A stretch of 64,000 nucleotides of DNA from Anthoceros angustus. Lineage: Eukaryota; Streptophyta; Anthocerotopsida; Anthocerotales; Anthocerotaceae. Position 1 is the stretch's first letter; every line of letters begins with the position of its first letter. Where the stretch lies: positions 1-64,000 of the forward strand of contig MU008179.1 in NCBI GenBank assembly GCA_010909165.1, read 5' to 3'. Below the pieces are notes generated by a model. It had not been told where the DNA came from and did not search any database. It saw only the letters and a program-made list of their open reading frames with translations. Below are positions 34,708-45,194 of the stretch, in pieces. Position numbers and translations under genes: made by a program.

Positions 34708-35307
34708 ATGCCAAGGAGGAAAGGTGCACGACTATGGTTTCAACGAGAGCGTCGACTGCTGCAAGGGAAACAGCCAAAAACGTTTAGCTCCAGGATTCGG
34801 ATTCTGCCCTTGGAGCAGCAAGCAGTACCGGAGAATGTGCAAGAAGCACCGGTTGCGCAGGTGCGGTCGCGGGCGTATGTAAATCTCGACGTCGCAGTAT
34901 TATTCCACAACACGTTTTTGAGGAGCTTGAGGTTGCCCGCAGAGGTAAGCTTGCTTCGGTTTCCCCTGGCTTTTCTGCGGACTGCACCAGCGGTAACCGC
35001 CGGCCGCCCTTGCTAACCCGGCCATGATCATCCGTTTGCTCCTGTTGCACCACAGGCTCCTGCTCCTGCTCCGGGTCCGGGTCCGGGTCCGGGTCAGGCC
35101 CCGGACGCCCCGCCCACGACTGCCCCTCATCCGGTCCTGGATCCGGATGAAGATGACCCCGCGGCCGAGGCTGGCACCGCAGATCCGGATCTGGCCAGCA
35201 GATCCAGTCCATCGTTCCTCCCCGGGCCCGGATCGACCTTGGTATCAGTGTTCCGTCCAAGACATGCACCTCGTTGGGTTGGCGCGGCCAGCTTGTACGT
35301 CGACTAA
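34708..35307 (+). CDS. gene X copy 2a, unknown function
   Basis: Two exons, 34708-34944 and 35056-35307, join in phase (GT-AG) to 162 aa. The N-terminus is basic (MPRRKGARLWFQRERRLL); a middle part reads RIRILPLEQQAVPENVQEAP and VNLDVAVLFHNTFLRSLRLP. Exon 2 is Pro/Gly- then Asp-rich with APAPAPGPGPGPG, DAPPTTAPHPV, ADPDLASRSSPS and STLVSVFRP, ending in a stop shared in position with copies 1 and 3. The ATG context (gatagccATGccaagg) equals copy 3. No domain recognised. Copy 2a is intact on paper. Confidence 0.5.
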
Positions 35308-35906
35308 GTAGCCTCGGGAAGCACAAGGAAGCGTTGGAGGTACATACTTCGAGCCCATTGAGTTTTTTTCCATGCCTGGGAAGACTGAGCTTGTTTCCAT
35401 GGCTTGGTGTGGGGCCTGCTACTCGTTCTCAAGAAAACATGTGTGATCCCTGCTTTGGAACTGTTTTCAAGAGTTTGCCTGGATCCATGGCGGTTGCTGT
35501 GAGATAGACGAAGGAAGGGAGAGCTGAGCTGGTGGTGGGAGAGACAGCACGGACACAAGTTCTTTGCCAGAGTGGGGAGCTCGAGCGCACAGGCTAGGGT
35601 CGCTGCTCTGCGCTATCTGCGTCACTGCATTCCGCTAGCTGCAGGTAAAGTTGCAAACACCTTGCTCGCTACACCAGCTTCTTCCGCGCATTCGAATTTG
35701 GCCTGGTAGCTATGTGTTGCACATTCCTCCTACTTTGCTGATCGATGGCGCTTCTGATCATGCTATTTGTGGGTGAGTTCCAAGGATGTTGTGCACATGT
35801 GACCATGCTGTGCAGCGTCTTTCTTAGCTTTGTTTGCGCGCGAGATTGAGCACTTGGTAATTAGCGTGCTCATGACCTCGGCTTTTTTCCAGGCGAGCTG
35901 ATAGCC

Positions 35907-36500
35907 ATGCCAAGGAGGAAAGGTGCACGACTATGGTTTCAACGAGAGCGTCGACTGCTGCAAGGGAAACAGCCAAAACGTTTAGCTCCAGGATTCGGAT
36001 TCTGCCCTTGGAGCAGCAAGCAGTACCGGAGAATGTGCAAGAAGCACCGGTTGCGCAGGTGCGGTCGCGGGCGTATGTAAATCTCGACGTCGCAGTATTA
36101 TTCCACAACACGTTTTTGAGGAGCTTGAGGTTGCCCGCAGAGGTAAGCTTGCTTCGGTTTCCCTGGCTTTTCTGCGGACTGCACCAGCGGTAACCGCCGG
36201 CCGCCCTTGCTAACCCGGCCATGATCATCCGTTTGCTCCTGTTGCACCACAGGCTCCTGCTCCTGCTCCGGGTCCGGGTCCGGGTCCGGTCAGGCCCCGG
36301 ACGCCCCCACGACTGCCCCTCATCCGGTCCTGGATCCGGATGAAGATGACCCCGCGGCCGAGGCTGGCACCGCAGATCCGGATCTGGCCAGCAGATCCAG
36401 TCCATCGTTCCTCCCCGGGCCCGGATCGACCTTGGTATCAGTGTTCCGTCCAAGACATGCACCTCGTTGGGTTGGCGCGGCCAGCTTGTACGTCGACTAA
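35907..36500 (+). pseudogene. gene X copy 2b (frameshifted duplicate)
   Basis: Nearly identical to copy 2a, but one A is missing in the run after CAGCC (about 35974), so the frame after residue 22 changes and ends early. Exon 2 also lacks bases in the GGTCCG run and at cgccc. If these indels are sequencing errors it would be a second intact copy. Confidence 0.6.
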
Positions 36501-36699
36501 GTAGCCTCGGGAAGCACAAGGAAGCGTTGGAGGTACATACTTCGAGCCCATTGAGTTTTTTTCCATGCCTGGGAAGACTGAGCTTGTTTCCATGGCTTGG
36601 TGTGGGGCCTGCTACTCGTTCTCAAGAAAACATGTGTGATCCCTGCTTTGGAACTGTTTTCAAGAGTTTGCCTGGATCCATGGCGGTTGCTTATTTGTG

Positions 36700-37850
36700 A
36701 CCTCGGCATGAAGGGCTCCACAGTCTGCAGGTTCCAAGGGGTGGTTATGGATTGCCTTAACTCTAGTCATGATCACTGAGTCTCCCTCCGACATGCAGGG
36801 CCGCGTTGGAGGCAATTGAGCATTTCGGAATGTACAGTCATATTCCAGTTCCGGACTGGAGCCACAAGCTGCAAGAGTGACAACTGATCATGAAGGCATG
36901 TTAAGGGACATCCGTATATGAACCGGCATTGTCAGCAACGATGTTCTCACGTTCCTGAACTCAAGGACGAGGCCTGAAGTGGCTGGACTGGACTTGAAGG
37001 AGTGGGAAGGCACTCTTGGGAGGCTCTCTGTCCATGTAGGTCCATACATCCATACATACGCAGTATGCCAGTTTGCTTGGGAGAGCCTGGGAAAGCCGCT
37101 CACCAGTAGAAATGCCAGTTTGCGTGGGAAAGCCTGGGAATGAGCTCGTCCGTCCCGAGGCCAGTACATGGAGGGGGTGGGACGGGACGGTAATGCGCGA
37201 GCTGGCTTGGTGTAAAAAAACCACCTCGGTGGCTCTCCGGGCACGAACTGGAATCTCGTGCACATGCTGAGGGAAAGCCTACCGCGTTACGCTGAGGGTT
37301 TGGAGTCTCCGTGGCATTTAGTGGTGATGCCGTCCCAGAGCCGTGCCGTTGAAGATGCCGTTCCCGTTGGTGCCTCTTCTCAAGCCCGTCCCGTTCCACT
37401 CGTGCCCGTCCCCGCCCGTCAACGGCACGGCAGTGTCTGAAAGAGTCGGATAATCATGCAGTAGGTTTGAAGGGCCCCAGTGTCTTGGTCCGGTCAGGCG
37501 GAGCCCCCCTCCAATCACATCCACCTCGGCGCAGTGCCGGCAAACTGCGTCGTCGGCCTTATCGCTGCCCGTCGTTGCCGGTTGCCGGTTGCCCCAACCC
37601 CAGCCACAGCCGCCTGGAAACACTGGAGAGGTGAGATATTTTCCCCGCAGAGGCGCAGGAGTCCAGCACATCCCCGGGTTAACTTAACCGGCTTATCAGT
37701 ATCTCGTGAAGAGAATTAGGGTTTAAACTTACTGTTAGAGCGGGAGAGTTCGAGGGTCCAACTAGGTCAAAAGCTATGGCAAAACGGAAGAGCCGTAACC
37801 TAAATGTGATGTGACGCTTATTGTGGTTTTTTACCGCGGGATGAATTTCG
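36700..37850 (+). promoter_or_regulatory. shortened intergenic spacer, unit 2
   Basis: Shares the blocks ccggactggagccacaagctgc (36854), gggccccagtgtcttggtcc (37475) and gggttaacttaac (37676) with the other units, but lacks the block equivalent to 28020-28560. This leaves gene X and the AP2 leader about 0.9 kb closer. No conserved coding frame. Confidence 0.45.
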
Positions 37851-38375
37851 TACCCGCTCTCTCACCTCTCCCGTTTCTCCTCAATGTTCTCTCTCGTCCT
37901 TGTCTCCTCCTTCCCTGTCCCCCGCCCTCGCATCAAGCTCTGCCACTGGCCAGCTAGTCCCTCACCCACAGCTCTCTCGAGATCAGCGGCGAACTGCTTA
38001 CAGCGGACTGCTCCAAGCGTCCACAGCCTGCTCCAAGCTTGCTCCTCACCACCCGGCATCCCTCGGCAAGCTCAGCGCTGCAGCGGTAACCAATTCGACT
38101 ACCTGAAGCTCCTGACTAGTCGTAGCCTGCTGTGTCGAGGTATAACAAGCAGCAGACTACTCCTGGCTTGTTCCAGAGCCTGCTTCAGGCTTCCTCCCCA
38201 CTCTCTGTGGTAGCACAGCTTTCCGGATCTGTTCGTGAACGCTTTGGAGGGCTGTCAGGTACTTCTCTCCTCGCCCCTTAGCTCGTGAGTATGGTTATCC
38301 AGAGGAGGAGGCTTGCGATTGCAATTGCTAACAGTACTGTTGGGCTGCCTGCAGCTCCCGATATCTATACGGAAG

Positions 38376-41300
38376 ATGGCTCGCGCCAGCCCGTCGCGAT
38401 CGCCAATGACCGGCGCCTTGAGACTCCCTGCAGAGGTGACGCCTCCTTTGGTTGAAACTGGTCCTGTGGCGGACGCATCACCCCGGCTCCACGTCGCTGT
38501 GGACCTGAATCTGAGCCCTGACGCAAACGATCGCCGCATTGCGGCTTGGGAGGCTACACGGGAACCTGGAGCGGCCATGATGCGCGCCCGACCTCCGGGC
38601 CTGCCGCAGATGAGGAGGCAAAGGATATTTCTCCAAGGTGCGCCTGACACAAACGAAGCTCGGGGCAAGGTCGTGCTCGCTATTCGCAGCCCTGGTCTCC
38701 CCGGCTCCGGCCCCTGGGCCTGTGCGTGAGCCTCGGCCCCTGGCTGTGCGTATGCCTCTCTGTCAGCCTCTGCCACTCCCTCTACCTCTGCCTCTGCCTC
38801 TGCCCCTGCCTCTGCCTCGGCCTCTGCCACCGCCTCTGCTTGTGCGTATGCCTCTGCCTCTGCCTCGGCCTCTGCTACCGCCTCTGCTTGTGCGTATGCC
38901 TCTGCCTTGGCCTCTGACACCGCCTCTGCTTGTGGGTATGCCTCTGCCTCGGCCACTGCCACCGCCTCTGCTGCCTCAGCCTCTGCTGCCTCAGCCTCTG
39001 CCACCGCCTCTGCTTGTGCGTATGCCTCTGCCTCTGCCACCGCCTCTGCTTGTGCATGCGCCTCTGGCTGTGCCCAGGCCTGGGCCTGTGCCTCCCCTAC
39101 CCCTCGCTCTGCTCCCTCCGCTTGTGTTTCTTGCACCCAATGGCAGACATCTGCGGGGGCCAGCAGCACGTCCCCCTGCGCTTCCCCTCGTTCCACTCCT
39201 TCCACCGCCATACCTTCCTGCCGTGCCCGTTCCACCCACATTTCAGTCGAGGCACGTACCGCGGGCTCACCTGACGGCGGATCCCCCGTCTCCAGCTGCT
39301 GCTCCAGGTAAAGCCTGCTATGTCTGCTACGTTCGCATCCTGCGCAGTTCGAATTTTAGGCGATTTTGGATTTGCGTTGCACTTGAAAGCCATTCTGATG
39401 ATTGTTTGCTGATCGTTTGCTCAACCTGCGCGCAGTGAGGAGAAGCAGTTCCCGTGGACTTGTTCTCGGCGGAACCAATTCCGGGCGTCCTGCAACAAGT
39501 GGTCCAAAGCCCCGTGAAGGAGGATCACCAGCAGACCCCGGCCGCAAGCGGAAGCGCTAGCGTACGGGCAATGCCATTGGGAAGGTTTGTGGACTCACTG
39601 GGTAATTTGGTGATTAGCAGCACACGTCTTGGCTGCAGATCTGCGCAAGCTTAGCTCTAGCTTCGAACTCTACAGCCCGTCGTGAAATGGCTAACTTCAT
39701 GACCATGCATCTTCACTGCAGCTTGCTCTTCAAGACTGCTGTAAAATAAAATAAAGCTTGCCTCGACGGCTCAATTTTTAGCCTGACTCACTTGCTCAGT
39801 CCTCTCTGTGCACACCGTGATTGATGCTTGATTGAATGCTTGCAGGCGGGGGCTAACGATAACAAGGACGACGCTATGTCCCCGTCACCTCCCTCTATGC
39901 TCTCCTGTGAAGCTGACAGTGGGGGAATATTGGGTCCAATTAGGTGGGGCAATTATCAGGCGCGATCATGCTCCCGAGCACGAAGAAAAGTCACAGGGGG
40001 AACAGTAACCGGGTCAGATGCCACAGTATCGGCAGGAAGATTAGTCAGAGTAACAGATGCCACAGTAGTGTCGGCAGAAGCCACAGTAACTGAGTCCGGA
40101 TCCTCAGCTGGGGAATCAGCCCATGAGATCAATTGACTTAATCGAGACACCGGTACGTGACCCTCCAGACTTGCGCCTTGATATGCATCGTTAAGCTTCT
40201 TGCACGTCTGCCTCCGTGCCTGCTTGACGAAACCTTTGTAGTTGCAATGTTCTTATGCTCGTCATCAATGTCTGCAGGCTTCAATTAAGCTCGTCTACAG
40301 CTTGGCCTAACCGAGGGGAACAAGAACTAAGGTCGACTGCCTCGAATGTAAGTCTATCCTTGTCTCTTCTCAAGCTTGGGAACCTCTGTACTTAGGTGCA
40401 TGCAGGCTGATACCTGTGGACGAGCTTGGAGACTGACGCTGTGACAGTCTTTGCTGTATGGCAGTCTTTGCTGTTTGTCATTGTAAGCTGGACAGTCTGA
40501 TCCACATCGACACTGTGACAGTGTTTGCTGTTTGTCATTGTATGCTGGACAGTCTGATCCACATCTGAGGCTGTGACAGTCTTTGCTGGGACAGAACAGA
40601 ACCTACTCGTTTTCTCGAGGTTCACGATGGCCAGGTTTCAGAGTTCGTTTTTTTGGTGTTTAAGTTTCTTCAAATTCGACAGAGGACACTGGTCAGTATA
40701 GTTATGTATGCAAATTGATATGCGTGTACTCGTGCTTTTCAGGCTCGCTGTCCTCTACTTCGGCGATACGTGTGCCTCCAGGTAATAATGGGAGTCCTCG
40801 ACCTCAACTCGCCGCGTACTAGGAATAGAGTGCCAAAACACGCAGCGCCGAACCGATTGCACAAGAAGAGTGAAAATTAAGGAGAAGCCAAGTGTCAAAA
40901 AGGAGAACTACAAAAGTAATTATCGGACTGAATCCCAGGGTCTGGTCATATCTAGGGTGCCCTAAGTAATATTAATTAACGACATTGTTCAGATGTGCCC
41001 TAATTACAATATCCTCTACATGGAGTACAAGGCCCATGGAACATGCTCCGAGCTAGCTTGTTCAACAGCTTGCCGGGGACTACAGGGACTACACTAGCAG
41101 TGCTGGAGACCTCTTCCTTATGTGTAGAACTTAGGTTGACATATCTACTTGTCATTATAATATCGGAGCATATGACGTTGTCTCTATAGAGGTTAGAAGA
41201 GCTAATATAATTACCAATAATTACATCAGTAAGTATGATATTGATTCCATTTTGAATGGATTAGTATTAAACTGCAATGGTAAGTCTTGGATACTAATAG

Positions 41301-41470
41301 CTTTAAAATGTAAGCTATTTTGAAGATCCATGTGGAGGAAAATCACTCAAAAAACAATTGTAATGGGATCATCAAAATATTCAGAATTACACCATCAAGA
41401 ACATGCATATGGGCAAGCATTGGAACAAGTCAATATCCTTGAGAGGACCGTGAACAGTCAATATTGGTGA
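38376..41470 (+). pseudogene. AP2-like gene copy 2 (first AP2 domain deleted)
   Basis: Exon 1 (38376-38637) encodes MARASPSRSP and AVDLNLSPDANDRRIAAWEA. A 52-bp intron joins in phase to a Pro/Leu-rich exon from 38690, enlarged by a minisatellite and ending LPPPYLPAVPVPPT and AHLTADPPSP (~39309). The next exon (39436) keeps GRKRKR but then meets a stop codon (TAG, ~39560). The exon at 39846-40135 has a shifted frame over the second DLNxxP site. The exon with VLDLNSPRTRN (~40780) is interrupted by about 200 bp of other sequence. From 41096 the gene jumps straight to the second AP2 domain (YDVVSIEVRRANIITNN-like, 41165-41285), so the first AP2 domain is missing. The following exon remnant ends at about 41450. 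Confidence 0.8.
38750..39070 (+). repeat. GCCTCTGCC-type minisatellite in AP2 copy 2 exon 2
   Basis: The array is built of GCCTCTGCC, ACCGCCTCTGCTTGTGCGTAT and GCCTCTGCCTCGGCC blocks and has no counterpart of this size in copies 1 and 3. In the AP2 frame it encodes repeats of PLPLP and LVRMPLP. It stays open in that frame and, on the opposite strand, also gives a long Ala/Glu frame (an artefact of the repeat). Confidence 0.85.
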
Positions 41471-41640
41471 CCTGATAGTTGAACTCTTTTTTTCATAATA
41501 TTGTATAACTTGATATTTATGGAAACATATTTATGTCTTTAATTATAATTTATATGTCTTTTAAAACCCTATTTATATATTTATATATTATTTATCTATT
41601 TATTTATCATCTATAATTTCTCCATTTTGTTTCTTAGAAT
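41471..41640. other. AT-rich junction between AP2 copy 2 and U2AF65 pseudogene
   Basis: A short stretch rich in TTTAT repeats separates the two pseudogenes. No features beyond low-complexity AT sequence. Confidence 0.5.
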
Positions 41641-41736
41641 GTGGGCAACTTCATCTTTCTGAACACAACTCTCTTGCTGAGCCTACTCATAGATTCATTC
41701 TGCAAGCTGATAATGATAATTGTGGAAACCAACTCT

Positions 41737-42321
41737 TCCTTGAGGTTGGGATGCGGGGCTTCAAGAGTCGCTCCTAGAGAAGCACTATGGGCAGGCGCAT
41801 CTTGGCCTTCTTCGAGATTCCTCCATTCCCAAGTCTACCCGTGCTCGACTTCGCTCTTGCTCGGCAAAGGGAGCAGGGTCCCGGCTTCTAGCTCGTCTCA
41901 GTATCCAGGCGAGCTAGAAGCCGGGACCCTGCCGGGATACTGAGACGAGCTAGAAGCCGGGACTCCTCTAGGCCTGTGGTAAGGCTTACCACGATTGGAG
42001 GAATGGGGTTGGTCTCCCCCTTTCTTGTATTGTGTCTTTCTTCAGGCAATGGGTGTCCATCACCATGCAAAGGGTGTTGGTGAACGCGGTGTACAGGACG
42101 GCGACTAGCGTAGGGGAGGCGACTTCTTCGGCGGCGGTTGTAGGTAGGCTCTTTCTTATCCCCGATCACAAGATTCTTAGGGCAGTAGGTAGTTTTGAGG
42201 AAAGCGATCGCGGAAGTTACTTCCCCTTGGCCTGTTGCCCTTTGTTGGGCTAACCCCCTTTTTTCCGGTGTACATGGTGTTTTTTCCATCTCTTTTCTTT
42301 CTACATAAAGTCTCCTTTCCT
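41737..42321. mobile_element. insertion flanked by a 12-bp direct repeat
   Basis: The U2AF65 pseudogene is interrupted between two copies of GAAACCAACTCT (41725-41736 and 42322-42333), consistent with a target-site duplication, though 12 bp is longer than usual. The insert contains a large inverted repeat (41878-41963) and GC-rich sequence with no recognised protein. Class unknown. Confidence 0.4.
41878..41963. repeat. 29-bp perfect inverted repeat
   Basis: Arms 41878-41906 and 41935-41963 are perfect reverse complements (ccggcttctagctcgtctc in arm 1). The 28-bp loop contains a third, partial copy (gcgagctagaagccggga). A hairpin or small-RNA source is possible; a repeat-expansion artefact is equally so. 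Confidence 0.85.
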
Positions 42322-42734
42322 GAAACCAACTCTCATAAGCTAGGTGGTGGTATTAACTCAATTTCTTATACATATGAAAGGCGCAAGTTAAGTACTCATT
42401 GTAAGTGATGTTTCCAATGTATACATTAATCTTGAGAAGAAGTTTCTATGGGTAAAGATGTGAGCCATATATATATGCAAGAGGGTAGCAATGCCACAGT
42501 TCTACATACTATTATATTTGAGGTGATTTTCTACGTAAAAGGCTTCAAATATGCAAATTTGCTGCAGACCAATGTTAATTGGCAAGAATCTAGAGGAGGT
42601 GATGGCCCTGATCAAGTATTTGCAAATGGTTTACTACACTATCTAAGTGAGGAGAAAATTTGGGTGTTTGTTTGAAGGCATGATTTATTGTTTTAAAAAA
42701 CAAATGAGGCAACCTCTCGAATAAGCTAATTGGA

Positions 42735-43075
42735 GTAATCAACTTTATCGAGATATCAAACGTAACGGGAGCCTCCAGACTTACGCATTGATATGCATCT
42801 CAATTTTCATGGTACAAATCTAATTAAGACTTTTTGGAGTTCTTCAATGGATCGATGCATAGCGTAATCTTGTTATTGATACCATAATGGACTTGTATGC
42901 ATGTTTGTTATTGATGCCATAATGGACTTGTATGCATGTGCGCATTGTTAGCTTTTTTGCATTCTCTGCTTTTGTTCATGCTTGACAAAACTCTTGTAGA
43001 TCCAATGTTATTATGCTCATCAATAATGTCTGCAGGCTCCAAGCTCGTCTACATCTAGGCTTAGCATGGGTGAAT
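42735..43075 (+). pseudogene. additional AP2 gene fragment (intron 4 and exon 5 region)
   Basis: gggagcctccagacttacgc, tgatatgcatct, atgcatgtgcgcattgttag, tgcttgacaaaact and gtctgcaggctccaagctcg match the intron 4 to exon 5 region of the other AP2 copies (49060-49300, 40150-40300). It lies after AP2 copy 2 and the U2AF65 fragment, so it is a separate, fifth remnant of the AP2 gene. Confidence 0.75.
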
Positions 43076-44350
43076 CATCAATTCATATCCTTAGTCAATG
43101 CTAATTTGGATATGAATACTGTCATAGAGCTTCGGTGATGTAGTGATATATACTTCCAAGTCTTGTGAAAAATAATAAGTAAATCAATTATTTTATTAAT
43201 ATTTAAGATATAAATAGAATTTTCAACTCTTTTAATTTCATATGAACTTTTACATGTTCAAGAAGTAACTCAGAATACATAATATACACAATTTTCTAGC
43301 AACAAAAGTATAATAAAGAATCTATATTATATTATAGTAAAATACATAAACAGATAAGATTGTGGAAGTATGGTTCCCCATCCCAGCATTGATCCACCTA
43401 CGTTATATGCGGAGTTTTGATATCATTTGATGTAACAATCAAACAAACAATTTATTTTAAGTCCACTAAGGACGGACATGCCACCATGGGACTTGGTACT
43501 CCGGGCAACTTGCTCCATGGAGTAAACTAGGCTACTACCACTAGAGGCATTCCTCTCTAGGTATCCCATCCGGGTCCTGCTTTTAGTGTAGAGCGCTTAA
43601 CTATGACGTTCTTACATTATTTGTGTCCATTTTGGCCTAAGCCATTTGGTGTATGTGCACCCCAAATTTCGGGGGCCCTTCTATGATGTTCTTGTTTGCT
43701 TGGGAGAACATTCCTTGGATGTTGGGACGCTCACTTCAGTGCTTTGCGGGGGTATATGCGCGAGACTAGTCGTAATCGCTAACACGATAAATAGAAAGAT
43801 GAAATGGAAAAAAAAAAGGAAAAAGCATCTTGGCAATTGGAACACGCGTGACCTAGGTTAGAGGACAAGTTAAGCTCTCAATCACCCTCTTACAAGGGTT
43901 TCGGGGTTGCTTTGAGAGAGACGAAGGAAGGCGAGAGCTGAGCTGGTACCTGGTGGGCGAGGCAGCAAGGACACAACTTCTTGGCGAGGGGAGGAGAGGG
44001 GAGGTCGAGCGCAAGGGGGGCCGGGCCCGGGGGCTGCTACTGCGTTATCTGCGTCACTGCATTCCGCTTCCAACAGCTACCGTAGGTAATTAGAGTATCT
44101 TGGTGTTTGCAAGCGCCTTGTTCGCTACCGAGCTTCTTCCGCGCCTTCAGATTTGGCCTGGTTGCGATGTGTTGCAAATTCCTCCAACTTTGCTGAGCGA
44201 TGGCGCTTCGATCCTGCCTTTTTATGGTGTGAGTTCCAAGGATGTTGTGCACGCTGTGCAGCGTCTGTCTTAGTGTCTTAGCTGTGTTTGCGCTCGTGAG
44301 ATCGAGTGCTTGGTAATTTGCGTGCTTGTTTCTCAGGCTAGCTAATAGCC

Positions 44351-44791
44351 ATGCCAAGGAGGAAAGATGGACAAAGACCACGCCACTATCTTCCTCCTGT
44401 GGAGCCAGAGTCTTTTACAGTGCGTCGAGTGCGTCGTCTGGTGCCAGTGGAAAGGGAAACGGCAGAAACGTCAGGTTTCAGGTTTTGGATTCTGGAGCAG
44501 CTGATTCTGTTGGCCCACGGGCATCCTGTTGCACCCCAGCTGGCTCCTGCTCCTGCTCCGGGTCCAGGTCCCAGTCCGGACGCCCCGCCCACGACGGCTT
44601 CTGATCGCGTTCCGGATCCGGCCAGCGGATCCGGTTCACCGTTTCTCCCCGGATCGACCTTGGTATCAGTGTTCCGCCCAAATGACGCACCTCGTTGGTC
44701 CGGCAACCAACGACCTCGTCCGACTTGGTTGGCAGGGGCAGCCAGATCCACCCAGTCACAGGGAGGTTCTAAGCAGCCTCGCGGACCATAA
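44351..44791 (+). CDS. gene X copy 3, unknown function
   Basis: An open frame of 146 codons starting at the shared ATG context (tagccATGccaaggagg). It begins MPRRKDGQRPRHYLPPVEPE, has a short basic VRRVRRLVPVERE part, then the conserved tail: APAPAPGPGPSPDAPPTTA, PDPASGSGSPFLPG, STLVSVFRPNDAPR and STQSQGGSK. The tail motifs are shared with copies 1 and 2a. Copy 3 has no intron before the tail where copy 2a has one. No known domain; function unknown. Conservation of the tail frame across copies that otherwise differ is the main argument that this is a real protein. Confidence 0.5.
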   Translation: MPRRKDGQRPRHYLPPVEPESFTVRRVRRLVPVERETAETSGFRFWILEQLILLAHGHPVAPQLAPAPAPGPGPSPDAPPTTASDRVPDPASGSGSPFLPGSTLVSVFRPNDAPRWSGNQRPRPTWLAGAARSTQSQGGSKQPRGP

Positions 44792-45194
44792 GGGAGCTTT
44801 GGAGGTACGTACATAGAGCAAATTGAGCTTGTTTCCATGGCTGGCCTGACTGAGCTTGTTTCCATTGCTGGCCTTAGTGAGCTTGTTTCCATCCATGGCT
44901 GGGCTGAGTGAGCTTGTTTCCATGGCGTGGTGTGTGTGCTGCTACACGTTTTCAAGAAAACATGTCTGATCCCTGCTTTGGAACGTTCTGTTTTCAGGAG
45001 TTTGCGTTGATCCATGGTGGCTGCTTGTTTGTGGCCTCGGCAGTCTGCAGGCTCCAGGAGATAGTTCTGGATTGCCTTAACTCTAATCATGATCACTGAG
45101 TCTTTCCTACCCTCGCGCATGCGCCAGGCCCGCGTTAGGGACAATTGAGCATTGCGGAATGCACATTAATCCCTGTTCTGGGCTGGAGCCACAA

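Larger units (their letters stand above)
34291..36690 (+). repeat. 1.2-kb tandem duplication within unit 2
   Basis: 34291-35494 is repeated at 35495-36690. The copies differ almost only by single-base or dinucleotide indels in homopolymers and short repeats (for example gcgcgcgag versus gcgcgag, aaaaa versus aaaa). The junction shows a GGTTGCT microhomology shared by the left and right edges. It is either a very recent duplication or an assembly artefact. Confidence 0.85.
41641..42680 (+). pseudogene. U2AF65 pseudogene fragment (interrupted)
   Basis: 41641-41700 (gcaacttcatctttctgaac, cttgctgagcctactca) parallels the end of intron 6 of U2AF65 at 19245-19300. 42400-42680 parallels exons 8-10 (ttatattaatcttgagaaga-like, gcaatgccacagttct, gaggtgattttctacgtaaa, cctgatcaagtatttgcaaa, actatctaagtgaggag), including intron sequence. 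Because introns are kept it is a genomic-DNA duplicate and not a retrocopy. It is strongly diverged and has lost the reading frame. About 590 bp of unrelated sequence interrupts it. Confidence 0.75.
33841..43080 (+). repeat. segmental unit 2 (gene X copies 2a/2b, spacer, AP2 copy 2, insertions)
   Basis: The AT-rich left edge (gtatatgaataccgtcatag at about 33854) matches the left edge of unit 3 (tggatatgaatactgtcata at about 43106). The order is gene X (duplicated), shortened spacer 36890-37720, AP2 leader 37850-38375, AP2 copy 2, then a U2AF65 pseudogene and a further AP2 fragment. Confidence 0.8.

Noticed and set aside
38255-39241. Longest open frame in the window (328 codons, minus strand, Ala/Glu/Gln repeats)
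   Set aside because: It is the reverse reading of the GCCTCTGCC minisatellite in AP2 copy 2; the composition follows directly from the repeat and it has no counterpart in the other copies.
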